A DNA stretch of 64,000 nucleotides from Volvariella volvacea V23 (taxonomy: Eukaryota; Basidiomycota; Agaricomycetes; Agaricales; Pluteaceae). The stretch spans positions 1 through 64,000 of the forward strand of contig KB722758.1 of the NCBI GenBank assembly GCA_000349905.1, read 5' to 3'. The position numbers and the translations under genes are program-made. Positions 11,201-21,832 of this stretch are shown here, piece by piece (position 1 is the stretch's first letter; the number at the start of each line of letters is the position of its first letter). Under the pieces are notes generated by a model. The model did not search any database and was not told the origin of the DNA. It saw only the letters and a list, made by a program, of their open reading frames with translations.

Positions 11201-14200
11201 GTCTTCTTGATTTCATCTCCAATTGCCTTCCCAATTGACTCTAGATCTTGTATGTCTCCTCCAACGGTGACGGACTTGCTCATGGATAACCCGAAGATGT
11301 CGAATGATCCACCAACGCTAAGGCTCCAAACGACATTCTTCCAGACGACCTTGACACCAAGGGACGCCGAGAATGAAGCAATATGAATGGTTCCGAATTG
11401 GACAGACCCTATCTTGAATGTGGGCAGGTCAAGCTGGATATTGATGGATACCGTTGCGGAAATAGAGAGTTCGTCCTCGTTGATGAGCCCTTTGACAGCA
11501 CCACCAATCACCCATTCGCGTTCAAGGTCAAATTCAAGACCCCGCTCGGTGAGGCTGAAGAATATGTCGCTCGTCATGCTCAAGAACGTGAATTGACCGG
11601 AAATCTTGACGCCTGGCTCATCGTCTCCAAGAATGGAGATATGCAGTGATGCACCACTTCCTGGAGGTGGGGTCGGTGTTTCGTCTGGCGAGGCTAGAAT
11701 ACTGAATAACTTTTCGTGAACAACAATGATGGGTGAAATGCGGCCATCTGCGACGATTTTGGTCTTTGAGACGTCAATATCAACATCGGCCGAGAAATGG
11801 ATGGCCTTGATTTGCATTGAACCCTTCAGCTTGAACTCTTGCTTGGTTACCTCTCCCTTTGAGTTTACGATATCCTGCGGAACGAGCTTGAATTCTAGTG
11901 GGCCAAATCCAGCATTGAGGAAATCTGGGATATCTTTGATGCCTGTGAAGGCCTGTATGATGTTCCTGAGGTCAAGACCTCTGAATAAAGCTTCAGTGTC
12001 ATCAATGACCGAAGAAAAGATACATCACTCACTCAATGCTTCCCATAGCGTATGATTTTGTTAATGCCATTTCTTCGAAATGAACATCAACACTTCCTCC
12101 AAAGTAGGCACCGTTAACAGTCAGCTTAATTGTCCCAGCAACCGTGAACGCGGATGGAACAGGGAATTCTTCAGGAGGAAATTCGGCAGAGAAGACAACA
12201 TTCTCGAAGCTCAGACCATCAAAGCCAAAGACAGACACCCATTTGTCGAGCTTGAACGTGAAACCAAGAGCGGTCGTGCTTGTATCGACAAAGAGGAGGA
12301 GTGAAGTCGATATAGGACCCTTTGAGACGTGCTCTCCGAAGTTGAAGACTGCATTTCCTGTTACACATAATCAATAGAATGTTGGAGGGAAAGGTTGAAT
12401 GCCTACCTTGAATACCGATCTTGGGCATCATTTTGGTATCTTGGGAACATACCATAATAAAAGCTCCCCCGAGCGTCATGTCGCCGTTGAAGAGGGTGAC
12501 GGATTTGATAGCCACCGAGAGGGAGATGTATTCATCTCCAATAACACCTAAGATATCGAGACTAGCGTAGCTCAGAAGGTCACTAAAGAGCTTGAGTTTC
12601 GATCCGTTAATGGCCAGTTTACCAGCGAATGCGACATTGATGCCATCGTGCGTGAATTTTTGTGGAATCGTTAGTGCAGGTGGGAGAGCGCCAGGATCTA
12701 ACACGTCAGTGAACACGACAATTGTGACATCACTGAACGAGACAACGTCGAAGATGGGCTTGAGGACAGGGAATGTAGTTGAGAGTTGATCACTGGACTG
12801 AAGTCCAAAACCGAGTGAATATGACCATTTGGTTGTTCTCGAGCAGGCGAATCGTATGTTGGAGAAGAATAGCCAATCCGTATCTGCGATAAACGTAAAT
12901 GCTGTACTAGTCGGATTCTTGGTGAGGGATGCCGACAAGTTGGAGATATTGATGTCGATGACGTTGCATAACTGGGAGAGACTGAGTGACTTAAACGATT
13001 CCTGAATATTAATGCCGGAGACTTTTGACAATACATCGATGACGGAAATTTTACCGTCGTATGTTGCTGAGGCAGTCCATGACGAACCGGGAGGAACGGT
13101 AATTGTGGTGCCAGGATCTGGTGGCTTTACTGAAGGGTTTACAGAAGTGGGTGGACCATCGTAGAGCAGCGAGAAGTTCAAGAAATCTAATCCATCCCCG
13201 ATTTTGAGCATTGTATTGAACTGGGCTTTCTTGCCACTGGTCTTTGAGTATAAGAACAGCAGTGAGATGCGACTCAGAGTAAGCTCGTCCCATAGTTTGA
13301 GGGATGATGTTGAGATAATGCCTAAAGATACCTCGCTCACGGAGAACTTCCCATTGACAAGATCCAGAGTGAGGGTTGCCTGGCGGATTCCAAGTCCCAA
13401 GAAAAATGTCAAGCTTGGCGGAATAGCGATCGTGTCCAGATCTGGACATGTATTAGAGCAGACAAATATGAAGATAAAAAAGTCGTACCTGGAATAAAGT
13501 AGGCCAACACTGTCTGAAGAGTAACTGGCCGTTCTTCAGAACTAAATGTCAAGGCGATCTCGGTTTGAGCCTGAGCCGATATTAAAATCGTGGCACTGCT
13601 CGCGATCTGTCCTATGTGTACTGTTGCATCCAGAGCAGCATACACAGTTCTCTTAGTCTATCAAATATTGAGATCGGAGTGATTTAAAAAAGAAGGGACC
13701 ATACAGTATCGAACGGATATTGTAGAACGACCGTTAGGGTAGGGTACGCCAGGTTTATGTTCTCTGGGTGACAATCAGAAAAGGGAGACACAAAACTGAA
13801 TTCTTACATACCAATCACATCAATTTGTCCGTCTACCCTCACGGCAAGCTGGAGCTCAGTAATAGACCACCCGTTCGCATCCCGAACAGCTTGAATCGCA
13901 AAATTATCTATACCAGTTTCAGTGAGGAGGGAATCGAAGCTTTGAGGGAATATATTGAAGTTCTGTTCGAAGAAGTGTGCCAAGACGACGCCGAGAGGGA
14001 TAGCCTTCTCTTGAGTCGATATTTGGAAGTTGGCGACATCAGGGGTGGAGCTGGACGGGTCATGAATAACGTTGAGGTAGATGTCAACCTCGGTGTCTGA
14101 GATCATTAGAGTACCCCAACCCGCCAGTGCGAGCTGAGCAGGACCCGATGAAGATAACTTGGAGGCTTGGATCTCAACGGATATCTTTTCTATCGTTAGC

Positions 14201-17200
14201 ACATTCGGGATCAGCGTCCAGTCGTCAATCGATACGGTAATTGTGGCGTAGTCAGGTATTGCTTTACCAGTCCACCCTAGTGCTACATGTGAGATGCTGA
14301 CGGAGTTGGTGAGATTTGATATGCCGGAGAACGTTTGAGAGAGATCGAAGGATGAGGGGAGGCCAACGATGGTGAGAAGTTCGCTGATGGTCAACTCGTC
14401 GTCGGGCCCAGGCAGGATAGCGACCTCAAAGAGCATGAACTGCTGAATCGTGAATTGTGCCGTGAGTTGGAAAGGGATGACAGTACTGATATTGTTCGAG
14501 TTGTGGTACGTCATGTCACCTTTCAATTGTAGTTTAAGCTATGGGATGTGAGTCTTTGTGTAAAAACGAAGATGGTGACACTAACATTGCGGCTGCGAAC
14601 GGAATAGACATCGTTAAGCACGACGTGCAGCTGCGAAACGCTGAAGGAAAAGCCTGTTGATCCAAATGGATTCCAGGTTGGAATGCTGTCAAAGTCGAGG
14701 TCCGCAAAGATCTGCTTCAGAACAACCTTTGACAGGATCTTCTGAAGTGTAAAGCCACCATTGTGCAGCGGAATTGCGTCCGTCAACTTCCCCAGCACGC
14801 CCTCCAGGCCTAAGCTGACGATTAAAGACTCAATCAAACTGATAAAACTGATCACGTACCGCTGATTGCAATCGAACTAATGGCATCTGAGAACGTGAGC
14901 TGTGTATTGAAAAGGGCAAGCAGATCGCTAATGGTAGTAGTGTAGTTTGCGGTGGAGTATGTGCTGTCTGCAAATAAGAACCGGTATTGCGTTGCTTGCC
15001 CAGTGGTCATAGTCAATTGGCCGACGACCTGATATCATTAGTTCATTGAAGGAAAGGCTGACTGTGATTCTTACATTGTATGTCTTCTCAGGTAAAGTCA
15101 GAGTGCCTTGGAAACGACCAGAAGTCATCCGTTGGACATATGCAGGCCATACCACTACGAGGCTAATCGCACTAGCATGTTGGAACCGGTATTGAGCGGT
15201 CTTCTGGTCAGGGGAGGCTTCTCCGAATGGGAATGTCCACAGGATTGGTGTTCCTTGAGGGGAAGCCACATCAAACGTGATAGAGTATATTCCCTTCCAA
15301 CCGGCGAACGCGTTAGGATTCTCCAGCCTATTAAATAAGTTGGAAGAAGTGCATTAGGGGACAAGGCCTCACTTACGTGGCAGTATCCACGACTTTAGCT
15401 GTAAAGTTTGTCACGATCCAGCGCGATGGCGCGTCTGGTTGTGAGAGATAGTCGGTCGAGCTTGCGAGGTTGCAAGGCATCGAAGCCAAGAACTCGCTGG
15501 CTTGGTCGACTCCGAAGAATAATGCGGATATGGCGGAGAGTGTATAGCCTTGGCCGTTAGCGGCCTCCCGCTGAATCTGAGTTGCCTGAGTTGGCTGTAT
15601 GCAGTTCTGATTCACCAAGTACTGCAATAGACTTGGGAAATCGCCGATTGGTGTGGTTGGGAATGGCTAATTAGAGTATTTAGATGGCGGAAGTGAACAA
15701 AATGATATGGCATTCACACACCTCTGCTGCAACAACGTCATCGTACGATGCAGTGGATGAGAATCCTAGCAAAGAGTGTTGAGAATTCGCTGCGGTGGGA
15801 TTCCCACGAGGAACAATAAGAGGTGTAGAGGCAGAGGCAGCAGCATTTAGGAGTACAACTGGCGAAGCCTCTGCAATAGTGACAATGTCCGGTACATCGT
15901 CGCCCTGTGCATCTTCGGGTGGCGCAGCAGCGAGGAAAGACCTAGCTGCAAAGAGTGATACTTTACTGGTTTTCTTCTTTTTCTTGGGAGGAGGCTTGGT
16001 GGGTGGGTCGAACTTGACGGCAGCAATGGTTGGGTTTTCATCCTTGACATGGGTATCATAAGTGTCCCATAATTCTTTGCCCGACGAATCATATTTCTCC
16101 CAGCAATCGTCCTTGTCATCACCATAGAGACCCACCGTTCCGAAGCTCGAATCTTCGGATAGAAGCCAGAATGTGGTTTTTGAGAAATCAATTTTCTTGT
16201 TGTTCTTCAAAAGGTCTGCGATGCTTTGACGGACCCACACCCCCAAGGGATTGGTGAAATAGATGCTGACAGACGCTCCGTTTTCGTAAGCAGCCAACAT
16301 AATCCCAATTACAGTGGTCACATGGGGATTAGGATGCTTCTCGAGGGACGATGCGGATATCTGGATAGCACATTTTAGAAAGCAAGGAAAGAAGGAAAAC
16401 TATTAATCATACAACATATTTCTCTGCACGAATCCTTGAAAAGGAGTTAGATAGGCGGGCTGTATCGATAGGAAGACATACTTGGAGAAGAAATAAATGA
16501 CATCTTTCTGGAAGTCATCTAGTGTCTTGATCTCGTCGAAAACATCGAGGTCTGCATCTGTCCCACTTCGGCTCCAAAAATTGTTGTGATTGCTCCCATG
16601 ATGCATTACCTATGGAAGAACGATATATTGAGGGGTCGCAGTAAAGTCTCACCAAAATCGTGACATACCTTCATTATGGTATAATCAAGAGGGTCCTCGC
16701 CGTTGTCTTCATAATCTTCACGGAACATGAAGGCATTACCGTCGCCGAGAAGAAGAATCTTGTTGTCACCGTCCCCAGCACAAAATGCGATCGAAGCACG
16801 GTTCTTCACAGAGGTATCATTTTTCGCATCAATACCGTCGGTCTTTCCGAGCTTCTGCATAGTTGAGAGTGTCTTATTGCTCAGCGCCTCTACTTTCTGG
16901 TCAACCCTACATCGAGAATTGAGATCAAGGCTGAATGATCAAAACAGTCCACATACTCATCTTCAAAATCATAGTCAGGCATTTTCATTGAGTTCGTACC
17001 ACCCAGAGCTTTGATAAGCCGGGCATTCGTGATAGCGTCTTCGTTAGGTCCAATGAAGGTAACGGTAAACTGCCCTCTCTCAATCTCGCCGCTACCATCT
17101 CCAGCTTCGACACCTCGCATCGCTAGTCGAACGTCATTGAGCGTAGATTCCTCCGCGAGATCGTCGTTGAACTCGTCAGGATTGGTTACTTCTCCAGCGT

Positions 17201-18033
17201 ACTCTTCCAGTTGCTGGTCGAACCAGCTGGATTTCGGCGCTTTGACCCCCTGATGGAAAACCGACAGTTTAGGCGTCTGGTAATATGAATTGGAAAATAC
17301 AATTGCATACCGTAGCTACAGATATGTTATAAAGACTGTTGGTTCGTTAGCATTACTATTCAGGCATTATGAGACAACTGCCTCACCTGTTATACCAAAT
17401 ATGCTCAATAGGCGCAGTCCCCTTCTTGATTAAGCGATCGCCGAGCAACCAAGCGTTCAGGTTGTCCCGATCCTCATCAGGTGCTAATCTACACAGCAGT
17501 CAGTGCCTCTAGGGTAAGAGGTTCGACGGAAAACATTACAGCGCTGCAAATAAATCCTGGATGCCTTACAAATGGCAATTAGTACAGCAACTTCCGCACA
17601 GCTATTGCGAGAGAACAGATACCTTGCTTATGGTCTTCGTCATCATGAGTCAGAACGAGGGTATCTATCTTCTTGAGTGGACCATAAGGAGGTGGATTCA
17701 TCTTATCTTCCCCGGAGAGGTAGTTTAAAATAATGAACAGATTGCTCTTCGGGCTGTTAATTGGCGGAAGCTGGTAGTAACGCGTAGTCGCAGTCGGCCC
17801 ACCGTCGATGAGCATGAATTGTGGATCCTGTCAAGGAGTCAAAGCCGGCCTCGAGGGCAACAAGACACCACGGCGTACTTTGGTTTTGCTTGTTCCGTCA
17901 TCGTACTCCAGAATCAGGGCGTCTCCATAGCTAGCTTGAATCTACGAAACGTGCAGTCAACAAAACAAATTGGGAATCCGTTCCAGTGAGTGAGACTCAC
18001 AACGTGCAGAACGGCGTGCTTCTTGCGGGGCAT
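8215..18033 (-). CDS. Giant protein: ComEC-like metallo-beta-lactamase fold + beta-rich region + three-unit cassette (about 2,674 aa)
   Basis: A 35-exon model closes in frame: exons run from 18001-18033, 17879-17941, 17623-17827, 17540-17564, 17387-17488, 17311-17335, 16957-17276, 16669-16906, 16482-16609, 16413-16434, 15722-16360, 15377-15666, 15075-15327, 14860-15028, 14586-14809, 13812-14538, 13705-13763, 13489-13657, 12407-13441, 12033-12357, 10922-11980, 10776-10869, 10601-10698, 10449-10545, 10180-10400, 10097-10125, 9839-10047, 9698-9787, 9420-9637, 9331-9359, 9061-9275, 8917-9006, 8617-8855, 8304-8556 to 8215-8247. Residues 1-390 form a metallo-beta-lactamase fold of ComEC/Rec2 type: GDALILEY and LIDGG, THDDEDH (about 92-98), LLLGDG (about 309-314), VMHHGS (about 338-343). 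A linker with PPPKKKKKTSK follows. Residues 600-1935 are beta-strand-rich without a family I know. About 1938-2100 are amphipathic helices. Residues 2101-2674 are the three repeat units. The domain is usually a metal-dependent phosphodiesterase-type hydrolase; the substrate here is unknown. Confidence 0.72.
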
Positions 18034-18764
18034 TGGTGTCCTCGATCCACGTTGTACCCAAAGTGCTTGGAAACCGGGGCGTGCGTTGAAGGCGAGAGAA
18101 AGTGCGGGACCTAATATCTAGGATAGCACAGGTGCTCAAGTTCGCGAGCACGAGGCGAGGATACACCATCCCTATCAGAACACAGTCTGTAAGTTGATCC
18201 TGTGACACGGCACAGCGGGGAAAAAAGTATACAACACGCCATATTGGCCCAGACATGTGGGCAGGCGATAGCAGAACCTTCGTCATGAAGATAAATCGGC
18301 CTCCCGTGCCCACCCTGAGGATGCAATGAGCTATCTGGATCAGATCAGGTCAAGCTCACGACTGTCAAGCATCCGAGGTCCCAAGCAGGATGGAAGCTTC
18401 GGACTGTTTGGTGCTCGCCCCCCGCTGACATCGACGTAGCGGTGATAGAGCTGGCATTTGCTCGTCCCTGGTCCTGCGATCGAGGGACGACTAAATTTGG
18501 CAAGAGCAATATTAGGTCACCACACCCGGTCGGCCGGGCCGGGGCAAGAACTCGCCCGCAGCGCTCACAGACGTCGACGGGAAATTGAGCCAATGCCCCA
18601 CTAGAGGCACAACGTGCGGTATAATGCCAATGTGTCACAGAGCTGAAATGGGGTAGTCACTAACTTAGCATCAGGCATAATTTCAAACGACAAGTACATA
18701 GGTTGTAATTAAACGGGGAAGTGTTCGTTCACAAGCACCTCCGCACCTCCGCACCAACACCTTC
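18034..18764. other. Intergenic, promoter side of the giant gene
   Basis: This 731-bp stretch lies between two minus-strand genes and should hold the promoter of the giant gene. I see no convincing TATA box and no coding exon. Two short overlapping open frames here (17957-18326, minus) run over the true first exon in the wrong frame. Confidence 0.4.
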
Positions 18765-21165
18765 TCACCACTCGTCCGCTTCTTGATCGTAATAGATCTG
18801 CACGAGAAAGCTTAAGTGAGCTAATGCGGCGGAAGTGAGAAGAGCATACCCCTGTGTAAAATACAAAGCTGATATGGGCTGTGTAATTGTTCTGAGAAGC
18901 TTCCGTAGAAGCTGCATTGGCGAACAAGAATAACCCCTTTGTCTCGAGTGGGGCATGGGAGTCGTCTGAATACGAATATGGCTTATCCAACGTGAGCGAA
19001 CGGAGAACGATATCAGAAGCAGCTTGAAGTGTCGTCTGAACTTCCTTGACTAGATCCTTGCGGATAGCATCTTTGAGGGCAGGTTCTGATGGGGAGTGTC
19101 AGCTGATAGTGGTTGAATTCGACTAGGTTGCCCGTGCCTTGGGATACAAATGGAAAGGCAAGACCCCTGAACGACATGTGAGTGCGAGCTAGAGCTAAAG
19201 TTAGGATGCGCAAAACGCCACTCACGGCAAAATCTTCTGATCTACGAAATCTGTTGCTGTATCAGAATCTCCAGGCTGTATGAAAGTGAACCCTTGATAA
19301 GCATAGAGCGGCGAGGACGGCGAGGATTTGTCCTCCGGTCGAGTATCTAAGCCCTTGTAATCAAGCTTGAAATTCTTTTTGAATTCAGAGTTGGACACCG
19401 TGATGGCGACCTTGTTCAAGTCGTCCTGCGTAGGTGGATTCGAGATGGGCACAGGCTTGGAACTAGTGCATCAGAATCCCCAAAATGCAGTCGTAATCAC
19501 ACGTTACCTGGTCAAGCATGCTTTGGCCGGCGTTGCACAACGTCTTGATCAGATCCCCATAGACGACATCGTGAACGGATGCAGCATTATAGAAGACCTA
19601 TCCCCGCTCATTAACTCAGATAGAATGAATACTGAGCCGCACTTACCCCGGAATAGTAGATGTAACGGTACGATACATCTTGAACCTCGGCCGAGACCGC
19701 GTTGCAATACACAATCTCGGACTTGTCCAATATGGTCAAGTCATTTGGGCTATCAGGGAAATAGCTCTTGTCGATCTTGATGGGTGTCCAGCTTTCGAGA
19801 TTTGAGAGTCCTGTGAGACAATACTGGAGCTCTTTCAGAATATCAGCACGGGCCGTGGCTATATGTCTTATCAGTGGACGCGACATGAGAGTCCTAGCTC
19901 AGTTCCATACCACGAAGCCACGTCGGCAGCTTAAGATTTCTGCACGCAGAATGAGAAAGGAGAAGGTGTCAATGAATACAATACGCACGCTATGACCTTA
20001 GTATCTAGGGTCTCTTCAAGAGATGAAGTATTCTCGTCCTCGAAGACGAAGAGGTAGCTGACGCGGCCAAGATCACCAACAGAGCCGACAGGCGTAGAGT
20101 GTGCCCCTTCAAAGCTGAACGAAAAGTCCTTAGGGAACGTCTGGTCCCTGTACTTCTCCAGAATCGTGGTGAGCTCGCTCAACGTAGGAGGGGTCGACAA
20201 TGTGATTTGCTTCTCCAAGATGAGTTGACCGTCAATTCCACAATGGAGCGCACGCACCTCGGGAATCAGCTTGTTCGCAGAGCGGCATGTTGAATCCCAT
20301 AGCGATTCTTTCTGCTTCTTTGCCACGGATTCGACCTCGTAATAGACCTGCCGAATGGAAAATTTTTGTTAGTGAACGAAAAAAGGCGTGAAATTGGCGT
20401 ACACCGATATAGAGCAAGACTGTTCGAGTGACGGTGATGGTATCCTCTGTCAAGGACCCATGCACATAGATGAATATGCCCTCCGTATGGAAGGAGTTGT
20501 CGTATTTGCCGGCGGCTGGGTATGTTCCAATGAATTTGTCGTTTGACCAGTTGTTGATGAGACCAGTTGAGCCCAGGACGGTGTTGCATTCGTTTGTAAG
20601 ACTCCTCTTTATGTCCTCTAACCACAAGAAATATTAGATACGACACTTAGAGCATAGAATAGTTCACCTCTGCACCAGTCAGGAATGGACGCAGAGCTAG
20701 ACCATCATCAACGATTGCGTGAATCCAACAAAGTGCACATTCAAGACAAACCTGATGATTTTCTGAACCAAGTCTGGAACTGCACCGGTCGCAGTTTGAC
20801 GATCCCCAACGTCCAAAAACGCCGTGGAAGCCGAAACAGCGTTGGAGGCGCTGTTGGGGGGTTTGCTATCGGGTCCAGCGTAGTCATAGCCATAGTTCTG
20901 CGTGAAACGCTGTTCGGCCAATAAAGCGTAAATGTCCCTCAAGTTCTCGATCGTGGGTGGTTCGTCGAGCGTGATGGCCTGAAACACGGCCGATGCTAAT
21001 CAGATCGAACGAACGGGAGCTGCACAATTTGGAATGAGGACGAACACTGGATCCAAGGGATGCATTGGCGCCTTGGCAAAGCTGCTTGAGCAGGTCGGCT
21101 ACGACCTCGTCGTGAGTTTTGGGTGGCTTGACGGGGTCTGTGTGCTTGTGTATTCCGAACACCAT
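18765..21165 (-). CDS. Three-unit repeat family protein, divergent copy (587 aa)
   Basis: Exons 5' to 3': 21046-21165, 20752-20978, 20668-20696, 20403-20617, 20258-20347, 19989-20212, 19911-19939, 19647-19858, 19508-19597, 19226-19455, 19138-19166, 18850-19085, 18765-18797. The 13-exon plan and phases match the other members. The sequence is the most diverged of the stand-alone copies, but each unit keeps the aromatic opening (VYYEVES, VFYNAAS), the short linker exon (for example PDWC, LPTW) and the closing beta-strand block (LYIG, YYSG, FYTG). The intron between exons 11 and 12 starts with GC rather than GT. The final exon reads IYYDQEADEW and then stops. The first exon (MVFGIHKHTDPVKPPKTHDE) has no signal peptide. 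The gene is transcribed away from the copy at 21833, with a 667-bp shared upstream region. It lies directly upstream of the giant gene on the same strand. Function unknown. Confidence 0.8.
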
Positions 21166-21832
21166 GGTTGCAGTTCAACGCTTGAGGTTGGTTGAAAGGA
21201 TGAGGAGCGTGGGGTGGAAGATATAGGAGTAGATGGGGCTCCAGTGCACCACCATCTCGAGATCCAGGAGGAGATCCATGGCGCTTCTTGGGCGGACATC
21301 GGGGGAACTTGCATCTCCTGGGATGGAGTTTCCAAAAATAGGCCGTAAGGTACCGTACGGGGATGTGGCTGTGCAAGATAATTTAATTTCACCGCTATCG
21401 TCCTCGTGATGCACCCTGGAATGTGAACAAGGATAGCTTCGTCGACCAGCAACCAGGCTTTTGAGGGACGTAAAAAAAATCCTTCCATTCCTCCAACATC
21501 TGACCATAATTTCTGTCAAAGATAGTGTCAGGCGCCACTAGGTACCACACATTCGTCAGCGTCTTGATGCTTCTCGTGGTCACAAGGCAGCAAACCCCTT
21601 GATCAAGTGAACCCTTCCGGAAAGTGCTTTCGCCGGGTTCTCTAGGGGCTATCATCTTTTTGGATCACCCACGAAGCTTTCTTGACCTTTCTAGTAACGA
21701 AACTCGCTCTACCTTCTCTATCGACACTTATATACCATCAATCACCTTTGCTCCCCTCACAGCAAACGATAAGCTTGCTGTATCCCAGTCTCTCGATAAC
21801 TTTCTTCTTGCCTCTCTTTAGCTCTTCTTACA
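21166..21832. promoter_or_regulatory. Divergent promoter region between two family genes
   Basis: The two start codons (21165 minus, 21833 plus) face away from each other across 667 bp. On the plus side a clear TATATA lies at 21729-21734 in the context CGACACTTATATACC, followed by a pyrimidine-rich leader. Confidence 0.55.
21729..21734 (+). promoter_or_regulatory. TATA box
   Basis: TATATA about 100 bp upstream of the ATG at 21833. The surrounding CGACACTTATA is shared with the upstream region of the remnant gene at 28867, which suggests the promoters are duplicates. Confidence 0.55.

Noticed and set aside
13768..14100. Plus-strand open frames across the giant gene
   Set aside because: They are antisense shadows of long minus-strand exons.
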